Shown here piece by piece: positions 9,335-18,391 of a stretch of 64,000 nucleotides of DNA. Position 1 is the first letter of the stretch; each line of letters begins with the position of its first letter. A program made the position numbers and the translations under genes. Location: positions 1-64,000 of the forward strand of contig SBEH01000007.1 of NCBI GenBank assembly GCA_009668945.1, written 5' to 3'. Source of the DNA: Actinomycetota bacterium. Lineage in GTDB: Bacteria; Actinomycetota; Coriobacteriia; Anaerosomatales; Anaerosomataceae. The notes below the pieces were generated by a model. It was not told the origin of the DNA. It ran no database searches and saw only the letters and a program-made list of their open reading frames with translations.

Positions 9335-9781
9335 ATGCAGTTGAACGATCTCACCCCGGCGCCGGGTTCACGCAAGGCGCGGAAGCGTGTCGGGCGCGGC
9401 AACGCGAGCGGCCACGGCACCACCGCCGGTCGCGGCGACAAGGGTCAGAACTCCCGCTCCGGCGGCGGCAAGGGCCCCGGCTTCGAGGGCGGTCAGAACC
9501 CGCTGCACATGCGGATGCCCAAGCTCGGCGGGTTCAAGAACAGGAACCGCGTCGAGTACGCGGTTGTGAACGTCGGCCGCCTCGAAGACCTGTATGCAGC
9601 AGGCGAGACCGTCGACGTCGACAGCCTATTCGCCAAGGGAGTCATCAAGTCCAAGACCACGCCGGTGAAGATCCTCGGCGATGGTGAGCTGACGAAGAAG
9701 CTCGACGTGAAGATCGACAAGGTGTCCGGTCCGGCTCGTGCCAAGGTGGAAGCGGCTGGAGGGACGGTCGATCTCTCGTGA
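9335..9781 (+). CDS. rplO: 50S ribosomal protein L15
   Basis: L15 is a late assembly protein in the core of the 50S subunit. The N-terminal LNDLTPAPGSRKARKRVGRG and the Gly-rich GRGDKGQNSRSGGGKGPGF are typical. Length is 148 aa. AAGGAG lies 9 nt upstream. Its stop overlaps the secY GTG start by 4 nt (GTGA). Confidence 0.97.
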   Translation: MQLNDLTPAPGSRKARKRVGRGNASGHGTTAGRGDKGQNSRSGGGKGPGFEGGQNPLHMRMPKLGGFKNRNRVEYAVVNVGRLEDLYAAGETVDVDSLFAKGVIKSKTTPVKILGDGELTKKLDVKIDKVSGPARAKVEAAGGTVDLS

Positions 9782-11040
9782 TCGAGGCCATCAAGAACGC
9801 CTTCCGCATCCCGGACCTCCGCAAGAAGATCCTCTTCACTCTCGCGATCATCGCTCTCTACCGAGTCGGCGCGCACATACCGGTGCCCGGAGTGAATCCG
9901 GCCGACGTGAAGGACCTTGTCACCGGAGCCGGTAGCGCGCTCGGGCTGCTGAACCTCTTCGCGGGCGGTGCGCTACAGAACTTCGCGGTCTTCGCGCTCG
10001 GCATCATGCCCTACATCACCGCGACGATCATCATGCAGCTGCTGCAGGCGGTCATCCCTGCGATCGAACGCTGGTCGAAAGAGGGCGAAGCCGGGCAGCG
10101 CAAGATCACGCAGACCGCACGCTACATGACGCTAGGCATCGCGCTCATGGAGTCACTGGGCCTGCTCACCGTGTTCCAGGCGCCTGCGTCCGCCGGCGGG
10201 CTTGGAATCCAGTTCGACCTGCTCACGCAGATCGTCATTGTGATCTCGCTTATCGCAGGCACGGCCGCGATCATGTGGATGGGCGAGCTCATCACCCAGC
10301 GTGGCATCGGCAACGGCATGTCGCTGCTGATCTTCGCGAGCATCGTTTCACGCTTCCCGTCGACGATCATCTCGTCGTTCCGCGTGAACGCGTGGCTGAT
10401 GATCACGATGCTCGCAATCTCGCTGCTTGTGGTGGCGGCCGTCGTCTTCATGGAGGGCGGCCAGCGGCGAATCCCCGTGCAGTACGCCAAGCGGGTGGTA
10501 GGACGGCGCGTGTACGGCGGTGTGGGCACGTACATCCCGCTCAAGGTCAACGGCGCCAACGTCATCCCGATCATCTTCGCGTCGTCGCTGTTGCTGTTCC
10601 CGACCACGATCGCGCGGTTCTTCACCAACGTGACGTGGCTGCAGAAGCTGGCAGCCCTTTTGTCCGAGGGCTGGCTGCACATCTCGCTGTACGCCGTCCT
10701 CATCGTGTTCTTCGCGTACTTCTACACCGCCCTCGTGTTCAACCCGATTGAGACCGCGGACAACCTGCGCAAGAACGGCGGGTTCATTCCAGGCGTGCGC
10801 CCCGGGAATCCAACCTCGCAGTACATCGCCAATGTGTTGAATCGCATCACGCTTCCGGGGTCGCTCTTCCTGGCCGCTATCGCGGTCGCGCCGCAGATCA
10901 TCTTCCAGCAGACGGGAGACCCCCTCGTCAAGGCATTCGGCGGCACCTCGATCCTGATTATGGTCGGTGTAGCGCTTGAGACCATGCGTCAGCTCGAGAG
11001 CCAGCTGCAGATGCGCCACTACGACGGGTTCTTCAAGTAG
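9778..11040 (+). CDS. secY: Preprotein translocase subunit SecY
   Basis: Main channel subunit of the Sec translocon in the cytoplasmic membrane. 420 aa with about ten hydrophobic helices; IPVPGVNP near residue 40, LGIMPYITATIIMQLLQ in TM2, QRGIGNGMSLLIFA in TM4 and RRIPVQYAKR in the cytosolic loop are SecY hallmarks. The GTG start overlaps the rplO stop by 4 nt, giving coupled translation. adk follows 95 nt downstream. Confidence 0.97.
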   Translation: MIEAIKNAFRIPDLRKKILFTLAIIALYRVGAHIPVPGVNPADVKDLVTGAGSALGLLNLFAGGALQNFAVFALGIMPYITATIIMQLLQAVIPAIERWSKEGEAGQRKITQTARYMTLGIALMESLGLLTVFQAPASAGGLGIQFDLLTQIVIVISLIAGTAAIMWMGELITQRGIGNGMSLLIFASIVSRFPSTIISSFRVNAWLMITMLAISLLVVAAVVFMEGGQRRIPVQYAKRVVGRRVYGGVGTYIPLKVNGANVIPIIFASSLLLFPTTIARFFTNVTWLQKLAALLSEGWLHISLYAVLIVFFAYFYTALVFNPIETADNLRKNGGFIPGVRPGNPTSQYIANVLNRITLPGSLFLAAIAVAPQIIFQQTGDPLVKAFGGTSILIMVGVALETMRQLESQLQMRHYDGFFK

Positions 11041-11043
11041 GAG

Positions 11044-11109
11044 CGGACGAACGCGTCCGAGTGTGTGACCGCGAGCGCCCCGGTGCCGGTACGAAGCCGG
11101 CGTCGGGGC
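11044..11109 (+). other. Two hairpins in the secY-adk spacer
   Basis: CGGACG (11044-11049) pairs with CGTCCG (11054-11059). A longer stem pairs GCCCCG (11077-11082) and GCCGG (11085-11089) with CCGGC (11097-11101) and CGGGGC (11104-11109), with a symmetric GT/GT internal loop and the loop TACGAAG. No U-run is present. The role is unknown. Confidence 0.5.
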
Positions 11110-11135
11110 ACTAGCGACAAACGGGAGGGAGTGCG

Positions 11136-11783
11136 ATGAACATCATGCTTCTTGGCGCCCCCGGCGCCGGCAAGGGCACGCAGGCCGCTCGCATCGTCGA
11201 GGAGTTCGGACTCGTTCACCTCTCGACTGGCGATATCTTGCGCAAGGCGGTCGCCGACCAGACTCCGCTCGGCCTGGAGGCCAAGCGGCACATGGACGAG
11301 GGTGGTCTGGTGCCCGACGAGGTCGTCATCGGCCTGGTCCAGGACCGGATCACGCAGCCGGACGCGCTGGAGCGCGGCGTGCTCTTCGACGGCTTTCCGC
11401 GCACCATCCCACAGGCGGATGCGCTCGGGGCCGCGCTCGCCGAGAGCGGTCTGGCGCTCGACGCCGTCGTCAGCGTCGAGGTCGATCCCGAAGCGATCGT
11501 CGCCCGCATCACGGCGCGTCGGCAGTGCCGCGGGTGCGGGAAGATCTTCAACGTCGCCACGGACGGCGATTTTGCGGTCTGCACCGAGTGCGGCGGCGAA
11601 GTCTACCAGCGCGATGACGATACGGAAGCGACGGTCCGCAAGCGTCTCGCCGCGTACGACGAGCAGACGAGCAAGCTCATCCCGTACTACGCCGAGCACG
11701 GGACGCTGTTCACGGTCGACGGCAACCGCTCCCCCGCGGACGTGTACGCCTCCATCAGCGAGATCCTTCACGATCTCGCCTAG
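11136..11783 (+). CDS. adk: Adenylate kinase
   Basis: Converts ATP + AMP to 2 ADP in the cytoplasm. The P-loop GAPGAGKGT is at residues 7-15 and the FDGFPRT motif at 84-90. The LID domain has four Cys (131, 134, 149, 152), the zinc-binding long form typical of Gram-positives. Length is 215 aa. GGGAGGG precedes the ATG. It lies between secY and map, the standard spc-cluster position. Confidence 0.97.
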   Translation: MNIMLLGAPGAGKGTQAARIVEEFGLVHLSTGDILRKAVADQTPLGLEAKRHMDEGGLVPDEVVIGLVQDRITQPDALERGVLFDGFPRTIPQADALGAALAESGLALDAVVSVEVDPEAIVARITARRQCRGCGKIFNVATDGDFAVCTECGGEVYQRDDDTEATVRKRLAAYDEQTSKLIPYYAEHGTLFTVDGNRSPADVYASISEILHDLA

Positions 11784-11790
11784 GTCTGTC

Positions 11791-12537
11791 TTGATCATCA
11801 CCAAGTCACCCGCCGAGCTCGAGACCATGCGCGAGGCGGGCCGGATCACCGCCGCGGCCCTGCGCCTCGTGGCGTCGGCGGTCCGACCGGGGGTGACGAC
11901 CGGCGAGCTCGACGCGATAGCCGAAGAGACCATCCGCGCCGCGGGGGCGGCGCCGGCGTTCAAGGGGTACCACGGGTTCCCGGGCACGCTGTGCACCTCT
12001 GTCGACTCGCAGGTCGTGCACGGCATCCCCGGCTCTCGGGCGCTCCGAGAGGGTGAGATCCTCTCGGTCGACTGCGGCGCGATAGTCGACGGCTACTATG
12101 GCGACTCGGCGATGACCTTCCCGGTGGGCACCGTCTCGCAGGAGGCCCGCAACCTCATGGACGCCACCCGGCGGTCGCTTGAGGCGGGGATTGCGCGCTG
12201 CGTTCCGGGTATGAGACTTCACGACATCTCCGCAGCGGTGCAGGGAGTGGCCGAAGACGCGGGCTTCTCCGTGGTGCGCGAGTACGTGGGTCACGGGATC
12301 GGACGCACGATGCACGAGGACCCGCAGGTGCCGAACTACGGGCAAGCCGGCACGGGCCCGACACTCAAGCCAGGGATGGTGCTCGCCATCGAGCCGATGA
12401 TCAACGCCGGACGCTCTGATGTGCGGTCTTTGGACGATGGCTGGACGGTCGTGACGGCCGATGGCAGCCTGTCGGCGCACTTCGAGCACACGGTGGCCAT
12501 CACCGAGTCCGGCCCGATGGTTCTCACGCTGGAGTAG
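11791..12537 (+). CDS. map: Methionine aminopeptidase, type I
   Basis: Removes the initiator Met from new proteins. The metal ligands are visible: Asp pair in [16 protein letters not shown], His in [11 protein letters not shown], Glu in AIEPMI and Glu in FEHTVAITE; the substrate His is in QVVHGIPG. The start is the TTG at 11791 ([17 protein letters not shown]), 7 nt after the adk stop, because the homologous N-terminus begins there. The SD is weak, so re-use of adk ribosomes is likely. 248 aa. Confidence 0.93.
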   Translation: MIITKSPAELETMREAGRITAAALRLVASAVRPGVTTGELDAIAEETIRAAGAAPAFKGYHGFPGTLCTSVDSQVVHGIPGSRALREGEILSVDCGAIVDGYYGDSAMTFPVGTVSQEARNLMDATRRSLEAGIARCVPGMRLHDISAAVQGVAEDAGFSVVREYVGHGIGRTMHEDPQVPNYGQAGTGPTLKPGMVLAIEPMINAGRSDVRSLDDGWTVVTADGSLSAHFEHTVAITESGPMVLTLE

Positions 12538-12564
12538 GCGGGCGCCGGAGAAGCGTGTTTCTGC

Positions 12565-12593
12565 TGGACGCGAGCATGAGTATTGGATATACT
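12565..12593 (+). promoter_or_regulatory. Sigma-70-type promoter before infA
   Basis: TGGACG (12565-12570) and TATACT (12588-12593) are separated by 17 nt and sit 43 nt before the infA start. This would add a second transcript start for infA-rpmJ-rpsM-rpsK-rpsD-rpoA-rplQ. It is predicted from sequence only. Confidence 0.6.
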
Positions 12594-12635
12594 GCTGTTT
12601 TGCGACTTCACAGGCTCTTGAAGGGAATCGGCTAC

Positions 12636-12857
12636 TTGGCCAAGCGCGACGACGCCATCGAGATGGAAGGCACGGTTCTCGAGGCACTGCCCAATGCGAT
12701 GTTCCGCGTGGAGCTGGACAACGGGCACAAGATGCTGGCGCACATCTCGGGCAAGATGCGGATGCACTACATCCGGATCCTGCCGGGGGACAAGGTAGTC
12801 GTCGAGCTTTCCCCGTACGACCTCTCCAGGGGCCGTATCACGTATCGCTTCAAGTAG
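12636..12857 (+). CDS. infA: Translation initiation factor IF-1
   Basis: IF-1 occupies the ribosomal A site during initiation. The OB-fold sequence [18 protein letters not shown] ... [19 protein letters not shown] is nearly invariant. The TTG at 12636 (73 aa) matches the usual N-terminus; AAGGGA lies 9 nt upstream, and longer in-frame starts overlap the promoter. A TTG start on IF-1 itself, a start-codon fidelity factor, is curious. Confidence 0.95.
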   Translation: MAKRDDAIEMEGTVLEALPNAMFRVELDNGHKMLAHISGKMRMHYIRILPGDKVVVELSPYDLSRGRITYRFK

Positions 12858-12863
12858 TCGGAG

Positions 12864-12898
12864 CACGGCAGGGCGTCATGGAGACACCCGGAGCCGTG
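12864..12898 (+). other. Hairpin in the infA-rpmJ spacer
   Basis: CACGGC (12864-12869) pairs with GCCGTG (12893-12898); inside, GGGcGTC (12871-12877) pairs with GACaCCC (12883-12889) across one mismatch. It starts 7 nt after the infA stop. The rest of the 123-nt spacer shows no ORF. Confidence 0.5.
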
Positions 12899-12980
12899 TT
12901 AGCACTGTCTGTACGAAAGAACCCGCCTGCGGCTGGGCGATGAGATAGACGCTCGGAACGAGACTTGAGAAGGACCACAG

Positions 12981-13094
12981 ATGAAAGTCAGACCTTCAGT
13001 CAAGAAGATGTGCGAGAAGTGCAAGGTCATCCGCCGCCACGGCCGGGTACTCGTGATCTGCGAGAACCCGCGCCACAAGCAGCGGCAGGGCTAG
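12981..13094 (+). CDS. rpmJ: 50S ribosomal protein L36, zinc-binding type
   Basis: A 37-aa protein starting [20 protein letters not shown], the L36 signature. Zinc ligands Cys11, Cys14, Cys27 and His32 are all present, so this is the zinc-containing form. It stabilises 23S rRNA near the peptidyl transferase centre. It lies in its normal place between infA and rpsM, 19 nt before the rpsM start. Confidence 0.97.
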   Translation: MKVRPSVKKMCEKCKVIRRHGRVLVICENPRHKQRQG

Positions 13095-13113
13095 GACCAG
13101 GAGGGAGCGGGCT

Positions 13114-13488
13114 TTGGCACGCATTTCGGGTGTCGACCTTCCGCGCGAGAAGCGCGTGGAGATCGGCCTGACATACATCTTCGGCATCGGCCTCACTACA
13201 TCCCAGCAGATCCTCCGCGAGACGGGCATCAACCCGGATACGCGCGTCCGGAACCTCACCGAGGAAGAGGTCGTGCGTCTTCGCGAGTACATCGACCGGA
13301 ACCTCAAGGTCGAGGGTGATCTGCGCCGTGAGGTCAGCCAGAACATCAAGCGCCTGATGGAGATCGGCTGCTACCGCGGCCTCCGCCATCGCAAGGGCCT
13401 GCCGGTTCGAGGGCAGCGGACGCACACCAACGCGCGCACCCGCAAGGGCCCGCGCCGCCAGATCGGCGCGAAGAAGAAGGGCAAGTAA
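13114..13488 (+). CDS. rpsM: 30S ribosomal protein S13
   Basis: S13 forms the inter-subunit bridge in the 30S head and touches P-site t[23 protein letters not shown] begins the protein and the C-terminal [20 protein letters not shown] is diagnostic. Length is 124 aa. The start is TTG, preceded by AGGAGGGAG (13099-13107). rpsK follows after 3 nt. Confidence 0.97.
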   Translation: MARISGVDLPREKRVEIGLTYIFGIGLTTSQQILRETGINPDTRVRNLTEEEVVRLREYIDRNLKVEGDLRREVSQNIKRLMEIGCYRGLRHRKGLPVRGQRTHTNARTRKGPRRQIGAKKKGK

Positions 13489-13491
13489 GCG

Positions 13492-13893
13492 ATGGCCGCC
13501 AAGAAGAAGACAGCCAAGACCAGGGTCCGCCGCAGCGAGCGCAAGAACATCGCTGTCGGGCAGGCCTACATCAAGAGCACGTTCAACAACACGATCATCA
13601 GCATCACTGATCCATCGGGCAACGTGATCGCCTGGAAGTCCGCCGGTCAGGTCGGCTTCAAGGGCTCGCGCAAGTCCACGCCGTTCGCCGCCCAGCTTGC
13701 GGCCGAGCAGTGCGCGAAGCTCGCCCAGGAGCATGGAGTCCGCAAGGTCACGGTGTTCGTGAAGGGTCCCGGCTCCGGCCGCGAAACCGCGATCCGCTCG
13801 CTGCAGGCCGCAGGCCTGGAGGTCGCGAGCATCCAGGACCGCACGCCCATCCCACACAACGGCTGCCGGCAGCGCAAGCGCCGCCGCGTGTAG
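13492..13893 (+). CDS. rpsK: 30S ribosomal protein S11
   Basis: S11 is in the 30S platform and helps shape the E site. [20 protein letters not shown] and the C-terminal [20 protein letters not shown] are signature sequences. The Lys/Arg-rich N-terminus is normal. Length is 133 aa. It ends 19 nt before rpsD. Confidence 0.97.
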   Translation: MAAKKKTAKTRVRRSERKNIAVGQAYIKSTFNNTIISITDPSGNVIAWKSAGQVGFKGSRKSTPFAAQLAAEQCAKLAQEHGVRKVTVFVKGPGSGRETAIRSLQAAGLEVASIQDRTPIPHNGCRQRKRRRV

Positions 13894-13912
13894 TTCGGAA
13901 GGACCAACCTCT

Positions 13913-14539
13913 ATGGCACGTTACACGGGGGCGGACTGCAGGCAGTGCCGCCGCGAAGGTGAGAAGCTCTTCCTGAAGGGCGATCGCTGCTACACCGACA
14001 AGTGCGGCATCGAGAAGCGCCCGTACCCGCCGGGTCAGGCCGGCAAGAAGCGCCCGCGCGACTCGGAGTATCGCCTGCAGCTCCGCGAGAAGCAGAAGGC
14101 CAAGCGCATCTACGGGGTGCTGGAGAAGCAGTTCCGCACATACTACGAACTGGCCACGCGCCAGCCCGGCATCACCGGCGAGAACCTGCTCAGGCTCCTC
14201 GAGAGCCGGCTGGACAACGCCGTGTACCGCCTCGGTTTCGCAAGCTCGCGGGATGAGGCCCGCCAGATGGTTCGCCACGGTCACTTCACCGTGGACGGCC
14301 GTCGGGTGGACATCCCCTCGTTCCGTGTGCGCCCCGGCGCGGTGATCGCAGTGGCCGAGAAGGCCAAGGACCTGACGGCGATCAAGGCAGCCCTGATATC
14401 GTCCTCGAAGATCGAGGTTCCGGGCTGGCTCGAGGTGGACGTCGAGAAGCTGCAGGGTCGCGTGCTGTCGCTGCCGACCCGCGAGCAGATCGAGGCGCCC
14501 GTCCGCGAGCAGCTCATCGTCGAGCTCTACTCCAAGTAA
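13913..14539 (+). CDS. rpsD: 30S ribosomal protein S4, zinc-binding type
   Basis: S4 starts 30S assembly and shapes the mRNA entry helicase site. Cys9, Cys12, Cys26 and Cys31 form the zinc site of C+ S4 proteins; the S4 RNA-binding domain ([17 protein letters not shown]) begins near residue 98. Length is 208 aa. It is co-directional with rpoA, 31 nt downstream. Confidence 0.97.
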   Translation: MARYTGADCRQCRREGEKLFLKGDRCYTDKCGIEKRPYPPGQAGKKRPRDSEYRLQLREKQKAKRIYGVLEKQFRTYYELATRQPGITGENLLRLLESRLDNAVYRLGFASSRDEARQMVRHGHFTVDGRRVDIPSFRVRPGAVIAVAEKAKDLTAIKAALISSSKIEVPGWLEVDVEKLQGRVLSLPTREQIEAPVREQLIVELYSK

Positions 14540-14570
14540 CCACGCCTTGGCAGCCAAGGAGGCTTAAAGC

Positions 14571-15509
14571 ATGACCGAGTTCATGAGGCCGAAGGTGACC
14601 GTCGACGAGATCGACGCGCGTACGGCTCGTTACGTCGTCGAACCGCTCGAGCGTGGCTACGGCTACACGTTGGGCAACTCCATGCGCCGGGTGCTGCTGT
14701 CGTCGCTTCAGGGCGCTGCGGCCACCTCGATCCGCATCGAGGGCATTCAGCACGAGTTCTCGACGGTCGAGGGTGTCCGCGAGGACGTCACCGACATCGT
14801 ACTGAACGTGAAGGGCCTGATCTTCAGGGACACCGGTATCGGCGAAGGCTATGCAGTGGCAACGCTCTCGGTGACCGGACCCCGTACCGTCACGGGCGCG
14901 GATCTGAGCGTCCCGTCGGAGTTCGAGCTGACGAATCCCGACCACGTGCTCGCGACCCTGCAGAAGGGCGCCAAGCTCGAGATGAGCATCCGTATCGGCG
15001 TCGATCGCGGGTACGTCTCGGCGGACCGCAACAAACGCGACAGCGATCCTATCGGCGTCATCACCGTGGACTCGATCTTCAGCCCGGTCACGCGCTGCAC
15101 GTATGTCGTCGAGAACACTCGAGTGGGCCAGCGCACCGACTACGACAAGCTGATCCTCGAGGTCGAGACCAACGGTTCGGTCTCACCGGCCGATGCGGTC
15201 GCGAGGGCTGCCGTGATCGTGAACGAGCACCTGATGCTCTTCATCGAGCAGGCCGAGGGCGAACTTCCCGAGGGCGGCATCTTCGAGGCCATCCCGGACG
15301 AGAAGGACCGCGTGCTCGACACTCCGATCGAGGAACTGGACTTGACCGTCCGCTCGTACAACTGCCTGAAGCGGCAGGGTGTGAACACCATCGGCCAGCT
15401 GACGGAGTGCAGCGAGACCGATCTGCTCAACATCCGCAACTTCGGCGCCAAGTCGATCGAAGAAGTGAAAGACAAGCTCCAGGCTATGGGCCTGGGTCTC
15501 GCAGGCTAG
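14571..15509 (+). CDS. rpoA: DNA-directed RNA polymerase alpha subunit
   Basis: Alpha dimerises to seed RNA polymerase assembly. The N-terminal domain ([19 protein letters not shown]) covers about residues 1-230. The C-terminal domain ([18 protein letters not shown] ... [17 protein letters not shown]) that contacts UP elements and activators covers 245-310. 312 aa is the standard length. AGGAGG lies upstream of the ATG. It is followed by rplQ, 13 nt away. Confidence 0.98.
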   Translation: MTEFMRPKVTVDEIDARTARYVVEPLERGYGYTLGNSMRRVLLSSLQGAAATSIRIEGIQHEFSTVEGVREDVTDIVLNVKGLIFRDTGIGEGYAVATLSVTGPRTVTGADLSVPSEFELTNPDHVLATLQKGAKLEMSIRIGVDRGYVSADRNKRDSDPIGVITVDSIFSPVTRCTYVVENTRVGQRTDYDKLILEVETNGSVSPADAVARAAVIVNEHLMLFIEQAEGELPEGGIFEAIPDEKDRVLDTPIEELDLTVRSYNCLKRQGVNTIGQLTECSETDLLNIRNFGAKSIEEVKDKLQAMGLGLAG

Positions 15510-15522
15510 GAGAACGCACGAG

Positions 15523-15876
15523 ATGAGACACGCGAAGAAGGGGCGCAAGCTCGGCACCGACGCGAGCCATACCAAGGCGATGCTCCGCAGCCTGGCCGCC
15601 GCCCTGCTCGCCAACGAGCGGATCAAGACCACCGAGACACGCGCCAAGGAGGTGCGGGCCCTCGTGGACCGCATCATCGGCTGGGGCAAGCGCGGCGATG
15701 TTCACTCGCGCAGGCTTGCGCTCGCCGAGCTGGGCGATGCCGCGCTGGTGAAGAAGGTCTTCGAGGACATCGCTCCACGCATGAAGGAGCGCGAGGGCGG
15801 CTACACCCGCATCCTCAAGCTCGGCCCACGCAAGGGCGATGCTGCTCCGATGGTCATTATGGAGCTCGTGGACTAG
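15523..15876 (+). CDS. rplQ: 50S ribosomal protein L17
   Basis: L17 borders the exit tunnel. [20 protein letters not shown] and the C-terminal [19 protein letters not shown] are the family motifs. Length is 117 aa. It ends the ribosomal cluster and is followed by a strong hairpin before the ECF transporter genes. Confidence 0.97.
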   Translation: MRHAKKGRKLGTDASHTKAMLRSLAAALLANERIKTTETRAKEVRALVDRIIGWGKRGDVHSRRLALAELGDAALVKKVFEDIAPRMKEREGGYTRILKLGPRKGDAAPMVIMELVD

Positions 15877-15902
15877 TATCGGCCCGCGAGGGTCGCACGT
15901 TC

Positions 15903-15934
15903 GCTGAGGGCCTCGCCGGTGCGAGGCCCTCAGC
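15903..15934 (+). terminator. Hairpin terminator candidate after rplQ
   Basis: A perfect 14-bp stem (15903-15916 with 15921-15934, loop CGGT) built on CTGAGGGCCTCGC. It lies 26 nt after rplQ and 19 nt before the ecfA start. The following bases (CGTTCG) are not T-rich, so it may be leaky and let part of the transcript into the ECF genes. Confidence 0.7.
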
Positions 15935-15953
15935 CGTTCGACGGGACGGCCGC

Positions 15954-16769
15954 GTGATCGAACTCCGAGATGTGCACATCACCTATCCGGGTGCCGACCG
16001 CCCGGCGCTGGACGGCGTGTCCCTCTCCATCGCCCCGGGTGAGACCGTCGCGCTTCTCGGCCCGAACGGCTCCGGGAAGTCGACACTGGCACGCCTGTGC
16101 AACGCGTTGCTCGTGCCGGACGCCGGCGAGGTCGGCGTCGACGGGATGGCAACTACCGATGACGGCAGGCTCTGGGACATCCGGTCCCGCGTGGGCTTCG
16201 TGCAGCAGAATCCCGACAACCAGATCGTCGGCACCGTAGCGGAGGAGGATGTCGCGTTCGGGCCGGAGAACCTCGGCGTACCCTCTGACGAACTTCGCGA
16301 GAGGGTGGGCAGGGCGCTGGCGGACGTGGGACTCGCCGGATTCGAACGGCGTGAACCGCACATGCTGTCCGAAGGGCAGAAGCAGCGGCTGGCCATCGCG
16401 GGCGCTCTGGCATTGGAGCCGTCATACCTGGTGCTCGACGAGCCGACGGCCATGCTCGATGGCGCGGGACGCGCGGGCGTCCTCGAAACGCTCGCGAGAC
16501 TGTCGGCTCGCGGCGTCGGGATCCTGCATGTGACGCACCAGCTCGAGGACGTGCTCGGCGCCGACCGCGCCTTGGTCTTGTCGCGCGGCCGCGTTGCGTT
16601 CGAGGGCACGCCGGCGGAGTTGGCCGCCGACCCTGAACGGGCGGCATCGCTCGGGGTGGAAGTGCCGTCATTCCTGGTGATGGTGCGTGCGCTCGCGGCT
16701 GCGGGAGCCCCGGTGCCCGCCCTGCCCGCGGATGCCGAGGCCGTCGTGGAGGCGCTATGGCCCTCGTAG
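15954..16769 (+). CDS. ecfA1: ECF transporter ATP-binding protein (EcfA, first copy)
   Basis: One of two ATPases of the energy-coupling factor module that powers vitamin or metal uptake through exchangeable S components. Walker A GPNGSGKST is near residue 36, the LSEGQKQRL signature near 139 and Walker B YLVLDEPTAMLD near 160. Length is 271 aa. The GTG start lies directly behind the rplQ terminator. It overlaps the next ATPase gene by 13 nt. No S-component gene is nearby, suggesting a group II shared ECF module. Confidence 0.93.
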   Translation: MIELRDVHITYPGADRPALDGVSLSIAPGETVALLGPNGSGKSTLARLCNALLVPDAGEVGVDGMATTDDGRLWDIRSRVGFVQQNPDNQIVGTVAEEDVAFGPENLGVPSDELRERVGRALADVGLAGFERREPHMLSEGQKQRLAIAGALALEPSYLVLDEPTAMLDGAGRAGVLETLARLSARGVGILHVTHQLEDVLGADRALVLSRGRVAFEGTPAELAADPERAASLGVEVPSFLVMVRALAAAGAPVPALPADAEAVVEALWPS

Positions 16770-17587
16770 CCCACGACCTGCACTACGAGTACGGCGCCGG
16801 CACGCAGTACAGCTTGCGCGCGGTTGCCGGCGTGAGTCTCTCCCTCGAGTGCGGGGACCTGATCGTGATCGCAGGAGAGACGGGCTCGGGCAAGTCGACC
16901 CTGCTCCGGATGCTGGCCGGGCTGCTGGAGCCAGCGGAAGGCGGCGTGGAGGTAGACGGCATCTCGCCGCGTGACCGTGCGTCTCGCGGCCGGGTCGCGA
17001 TCGTCTTCCAGAACCCGGAATCCCAGTTCTTCGCCGAATCCCTGCTTGCGGACGTGTCGTTCGGGCCGAGGAATCTCGGCCTGGAAGATCCGACCGGACG
17101 TGCGGCCGCAGCACTTGAGGCCGTCGGACTCGATCCCGATGAGTTCGGACCGAGGTCGCCCTTCAGCCTCTCTGGTGGCGAGGCGCGCAGGGCCGCCATC
17201 GCGGGCGCGCTTGCGATGAGTCCGCGGTACCTACTGCTCGACGAGCCCACCGCGGGGCTGGACGCGGGAGGGCGGCGTGAGGTCCTGGCCGCGATCGCGG
17301 CCGAGAGGGCCGAGTGCGGCGTGGCGGTGGTCACCCACGATCCGGGCGAGTTCCTGCGCGAGGCCACATGTGTGCTGGCGCTTCGGGCGGGATCGGCGGC
17401 GTTCGCCGGTACGGTCAGCGAGCTCACTGATGATCCTTCTGCGTACGAAGCCGCCGGCCTGCGCCTCCCCGATGTCGTGCGTGCACAGCTGCTCGCGCGC
17501 ACACGGGGCGTGCGGCTTGCGCGCATCGAGACCGAGCCGCTGGCTGCGGCGCGCGCGCTGCTAGCAGGCGTGGAGGCGTCGAGATGA
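16757..17587 (+). CDS. ecfA2: ECF transporter ATP-binding protein (EcfA', second copy)
   Basis: Second ATPase of the ECF module. Walker A GETGSGKSTLLRML is near residue 38, Q-loop region FQNPESQFFAE follows, then the LSGGEARRAAIAGAL signature and YLLLDEPTAGLD. In family members the two EcfA chains form a heterodimer. 276 aa. The ATG lies inside the previous gene and the stop overlaps the ecfT start (ATGA), so all three are translationally coupled. Confidence 0.93.
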   Translation: MALVAHDLHYEYGAGTQYSLRAVAGVSLSLECGDLIVIAGETGSGKSTLLRMLAGLLEPAEGGVEVDGISPRDRASRGRVAIVFQNPESQFFAESLLADVSFGPRNLGLEDPTGRAAAALEAVGLDPDEFGPRSPFSLSGGEARRAAIAGALAMSPRYLLLDEPTAGLDAGGRREVLAAIAAERAECGVAVVTHDPGEFLREATCVLALRAGSAAFAGTVSELTDDPSAYEAAGLRLPDVVRAQLLARTRGVRLARIETEPLAAARALLAGVEASR

Positions 17588-18381
17588 GGGTGCCTGTCGC
17601 CTTCGGGCAGTACGTGCCGGTGTCCTCGCCGGTGCACACGCTCGACGCCAAGACAAAGATGGGACTCGTGGCGGTATTCACCGTTGGCGTCTTCCTCGTT
17701 GACGGCTTCTGGGGGCTCCTGGCGATCGCCGGGTGCGTGGGGGTTGCCCTCGCGTTCTCGATGGTCCCTGTCCGGATTGCTCTGCGCGGGATACGCGCGC
17801 TGACGCTGCTGCTGAGCTTCACGCTCGTCGCACACGCCGTCCGCTGGAACCCGGCGACCGTCACCCTCGTCCGGATCGGCCCGCTCGGGATCGACGGTCA
17901 GGGTCTTGTGGACGGCATCTTCTTCGTCGTCCGCGTGATCCTCCTCGTCGTAGGAACCTCGCTGCTCACGCTCACGACGACGCCCGTCCAGCTCACGGAC
18001 GGCCTGGAGCGGGTCATGCGGCCGCTTGAAGCGCTCCGCTTCCCGGCGGGGGAGGTGGCGATGATGCTTACTATCGCGCTGAGATTCATCCCCACGACCG
18101 CGCAAGAGGCAGAGAAGATCATCGTCGCCCAGACGGCGCGGGGGGCGCGGTTCGACGAGGGCGGTCTCATCCGCCGTACGCGGGCCTTTGTGCCGGTGAT
18201 GGTGCCGTTGTTCGTGAACCTCTTCAGGCGCGCGGAAGACCTCGCGCTCGCGATGGAGTCGAGGTGCTACCGAGGCGGGCCGGGCAGGACGCGACTGAAC
18301 CCGTCGCACATGACTGTACGGGACTGGCTGGTGCTACTGTGTGCCTCGGCGGTCCTGATCGTCGTCGGACTGCTGCTCTAG
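17584..18381 (+). CDS. ecfT: ECF transporter transmembrane protein EcfT
   Basis: Membrane coupling subunit that links the EcfA ATPases to substrate-binding S components. Several hydrophobic helices fill residues 20-130 and the C-terminal end. Both Ala-Arg-Gly-type coupling motifs can be seen: QTARGARFDEGG near residue 183 and MESRCYRGG near 225. 265 aa. The ecfA-ecfA-ecfT-truA order behind rplQ is the common Firmicutes/Coriobacteriia arrangement. Confidence 0.94.
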   Translation: MRVPVAFGQYVPVSSPVHTLDAKTKMGLVAVFTVGVFLVDGFWGLLAIAGCVGVALAFSMVPVRIALRGIRALTLLLSFTLVAHAVRWNPATVTLVRIGPLGIDGQGLVDGIFFVVRVILLVVGTSLLTLTTTPVQLTDGLERVMRPLEALRFPAGEVAMMLTIALRFIPTTAQEAEKIIVAQTARGARFDEGGLIRRTRAFVPVMVPLFVNLFRRAEDLALAMESRCYRGGPGRTRLNPSHMTVRDWLVLLCASAVLIVVGLLL

Positions 18382-18391
18382 GGGGTAGACG

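Noticed and set aside
11152-12537. Long + strand frame reading through adk out of frame into map
   Set aside because: Only the part from 11791 is homologous (methionine aminopeptidase); the upstream part is out-of-frame adk.
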